Shown here in pieces: positions 5,245 to 7,326 of a stretch of 7,326 bases of DNA. The stretch is from assembly GCA_903830015.1 (NCBI GenBank), contig CAIKSH010000155.1, forward strand, positions 1 through 7,326. The letters run 5' to 3'. Source of the DNA: an uncultured Solirubrobacterales bacterium (GTDB lineage Bacteria > Actinomycetota > Thermoleophilia > Solirubrobacterales > Solirubrobacteraceae). A program made the translations under genes and the position numbers. How positions within the stretch are numbered: position 1 is the stretch's first letter; every line of letters starts with the position of its first letter. A model generated the notes under the pieces. The model saw only the letters and a list, made by a program, of their open reading frames with translations, did no database searches and was not told where the DNA came from.

Positions 5245-5273
5245 AGCCTAGGAGCCGGCCCGGCGGCGGGCAA
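5245..5273 (-). promoter_or_regulatory. Promoter of the membrane-protein gene, leaderless type
   Basis: On the minus strand TTGCCC (5273-5268) and TAGGCT (5250-5245) are separated by exactly 17 bases. Six bases then precede the GTG start at 5238. This is the best -35/-10 pair in the window, sits in the 46-base gap between genes, and would give a transcript beginning at or near the start codon. Confidence 0.55.
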
Positions 5274-5284
5274 GTACTGGCGCC

Positions 5285-6595
5285 TCAGGTCCAGGGATAC
5301 GGGCTGCGCGACTCGACGTGGGTCGCGGCCTCGGCGAAGCGCGAGAGGCGGAAGGGCTCCAGCAGCTCCGAGGGCACCCCGCCGAGCACCTCGCCGGCGA
5401 CCTCGCGGCCGATGGCGAGCATCTTGAAGCCGTGGCCGGCGTCGACGATCGAGTAGACGCCGGGGGTGCTCCAGTCGGTGATCGGGTAGCGGTCGGGCGA
5501 GAGGGCCAGCACGCCGCCGGCCGGCCGCTCCTCCCACTCGCCGGCGTGGCCACGGAATCGCTTGAGGAAGTGCGCCAGGCCGGAGACGAAGAAGTCGCTG
5601 AGGTCGTCGCCGGACATCTGCTCCGGGTTCTCCTGGCCGTAGGGGTCGATGCTGAACCCGTCGCCCATCTCCAGCGGCAGGGCGCCGCCGACGATTCCCT
5701 CGCCGGTGCGCCCCAGGCGGAAGTAGACGCCCCACGGCTCGTCGGTGATCACCGAGCCGTCGCGCTGGGAGACCAGCGGTTCGTCCATGTCGTAGTGGAC
5801 CACCGGCGCCGAGCGGCCGGCGCTTCCCGAGAGGCCGACCCCGGGCAGGACGAAGTCGCCCTCGCGGGCCAGCCAGTACTCGCTGATCGGGACCTCCTCG
5901 CCGCCGTGGCGCACTACCGGCTCGAGCCCCTGCATCTGCCACCACTCCGGGGTCCAGACGCCGGGCGCGCCGATCACCGCCTCGCAGGCGACCTCGCCGG
6001 CCGTGGTCTGCACCCCGCAGGCCCGGCCTCCGTCGTAGGAGATGCCGGTCACGTCGACACCCTCGAAGAGCTGGGCGCCGGCCTCCCGGGCCTTGCGGGC
6101 CAGGTTTCGGACCGTGCCCGCCGCGTCGGCCCAGCCGCTGCGCTTCTCCATCAGGGCGGCGGCCACGCCGCCTGAGTTGACGTCGGGCCAGAGCCACTCC
6201 AGGTACTCGCGGCAGGCGTCATTGCCGACCACCAGCTCGGAGTCGTAGCCGACCTGCGCCTGGCGGGCGGCGATCGCCTCGAGGTCCTCGCGCTGGCGTT
6301 CGGGCACGACCGCCAGGTAGCCGACCTGGTGGAAGCCGAAGCCCTCGGGGTCGGACTCGAAGATCCCCACCGACTCGGCGATCACCCCGGTCATCGCCTC
6401 CGAGCGGTAGTAGTTGCGCACGATCCCGCCGGAGATCCCAGAGGCGCCCGAGCCGAGCCGGTCGCGCTCGAGCAGCACCACCGAGCCCTCCTCGCCGCTC
6501 TCGCGCAGCGCCTGGGCCAGGTGCCAGGCGGTGGAGAGCCCGTGCACGCCACCGCCGACGATCACGAAGCGTGACTCGGCGGGAACCTCGGCCAT
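5285..6595 (-). CDS. FAD-dependent amine oxidoreductase, sarcosine oxidase beta-like (DAO family)
   Basis: The 436-residue protein is a DAO-fold flavoenzyme of the DadA/SoxB type (COG0665-like), which oxidises secondary or N-methylated amines and amino acids. FVIVGGGVHG at 10-19 is the dinucleotide-binding motif, with Glu43 ending the second strand. ASGISGGIVRNYYR at 51-64 resembles the flavin-contacting SoxB segment. AVIGAPGVWTPEW lies mid-protein and DAGHGFKMLAIG near 385-396 is the typical C-terminal flavin-site motif. I see no His in the 152-162 region, where heterotetrameric sarcosine oxidase beta subunits attach FMN, and no alpha, gamma or delta subunit genes nearby, so a stand-alone FAD enzyme is more likely. 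The substrate is unknown. The ATG at 6595 gives the expected short lead-in. It follows the hydrolase stop by 10 bases and has a TAGTAT box 7 bases upstream, so it may be expressed both in operon and alone. Confidence 0.93.
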   Translation of the reverse strand: MAEVPAESRFVIVGGGVHGLSTAWHLAQALRESGEEGSVVLLERDRLGSGASGISGGIVRNYYRSEAMTGVIAESVGIFESDPEGFGFHQVGYLAVVPERQREDLEAIAARQAQVGYDSELVVGNDACREYLEWLWPDVNSGGVAAALMEKRSGWADAAGTVRNLARKAREAGAQLFEGVDVTGISYDGGRACGVQTTAGEVACEAVIGAPGVWTPEWWQMQGLEPVVRHGGEEVPISEYWLAREGDFVLPGVGLSGSAGRSAPVVHYDMDEPLVSQRDGSVITDEPWGVYFRLGRTGEGIVGGALPLEMGDGFSIDPYGQENPEQMSGDDLSDFFVSGLAHFLKRFRGHAGEWEERPAGGVLALSPDRYPITDWSTPGVYSIVDAGHGFKMLAIGREVAGEVLGGVPSELLEPFRLSRFAEAATHVESRSPYPWT

Positions 6596-6605
6596 GCCCC
6601 TAATA

Positions 6606-7326
<721 letters not shown>

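Noticed and set aside
4528..5427. Plus-strand frame of 299 codons starting in the tRNA fragment
   Set aside because: It is antisense to the membrane-protein gene and part of the FAD oxidase gene, with a Gly/Arg-rich product lacking motifs.
5235..6197. Second minus-strand frame of 320 codons inside the FAD oxidase region
   Set aside because: It is another frame of the same strand, Arg/Gly-rich throughout, with no motifs; the 436-residue frame has all the family motifs.

Overview
The window is high-GC DNA (about 78% in a 100-base sample of the FAD enzyme gene, 1561-1660) with actinobacterial traits. Intergenic gaps are short, GTG starts are common, several starts lack a Shine-Dalgarno sequence but sit just behind a TANNNT hexamer, and tRNAs lack an encoded CCA. 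The look is compatible with deep actinobacterial lineages such as Thermoleophilia, but that placement is inference from style, not marker genes.

Layout, left to right. Positions 36-2702 form a minus-strand unit: tRNA-Cys(GCA), then 2 nt later a GlpA-like FAD-dependent oxidoreductase, then an FGGY sugar/polyol kinase of the glycerol-kinase type whose GTG start overlaps the previous stop by 4 bases. The kinase would phosphorylate a polyol and the flavoenzyme would oxidise the phosphate, the logic of glycerol catabolism. The kinase lacks one glycerol-contacting arginine, so its substrate is open. A Shine-Dalgarno-like GAGGAG at the left edge suggests a further gene follows.

A tRNA-Val(GAC) is divergent from tRNA-Cys, at 2775-2847. 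Its last 26 bases plus 3 flanking bases are repeated exactly at 4551-4579. The 1.7 kb between the copies looks like a small insertion, or its remnant, placed at a tRNA 3' end by site-specific integration. It holds a minus-strand gene for an exported beta-propeller-like protein, a possible divergent 38-residue membrane peptide with a leaderless-type promoter, and flanks of clearly lower GC (61% and 52%). No integrase gene is visible in it. A degraded third copy of the tRNA T-arm lies just inside the left repeat.

Right of the insertion, all genes are on the minus strand. In transcription order they are a 5'-truncated HSL-family alpha/beta hydrolase, a sarcosine-oxidase-like FAD amine oxidase 10 nt behind it, and a six-helix membrane protein of unknown function with a good promoter of its own. 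Before the insertion the membrane-protein gene would have ended about 14 bases from tRNA-Val.

The most unusual items are the tRNA-Val integration footprint, the tRNA-Cys placed directly against a start codon, and C instead of U at position 33 of tRNA-Val.
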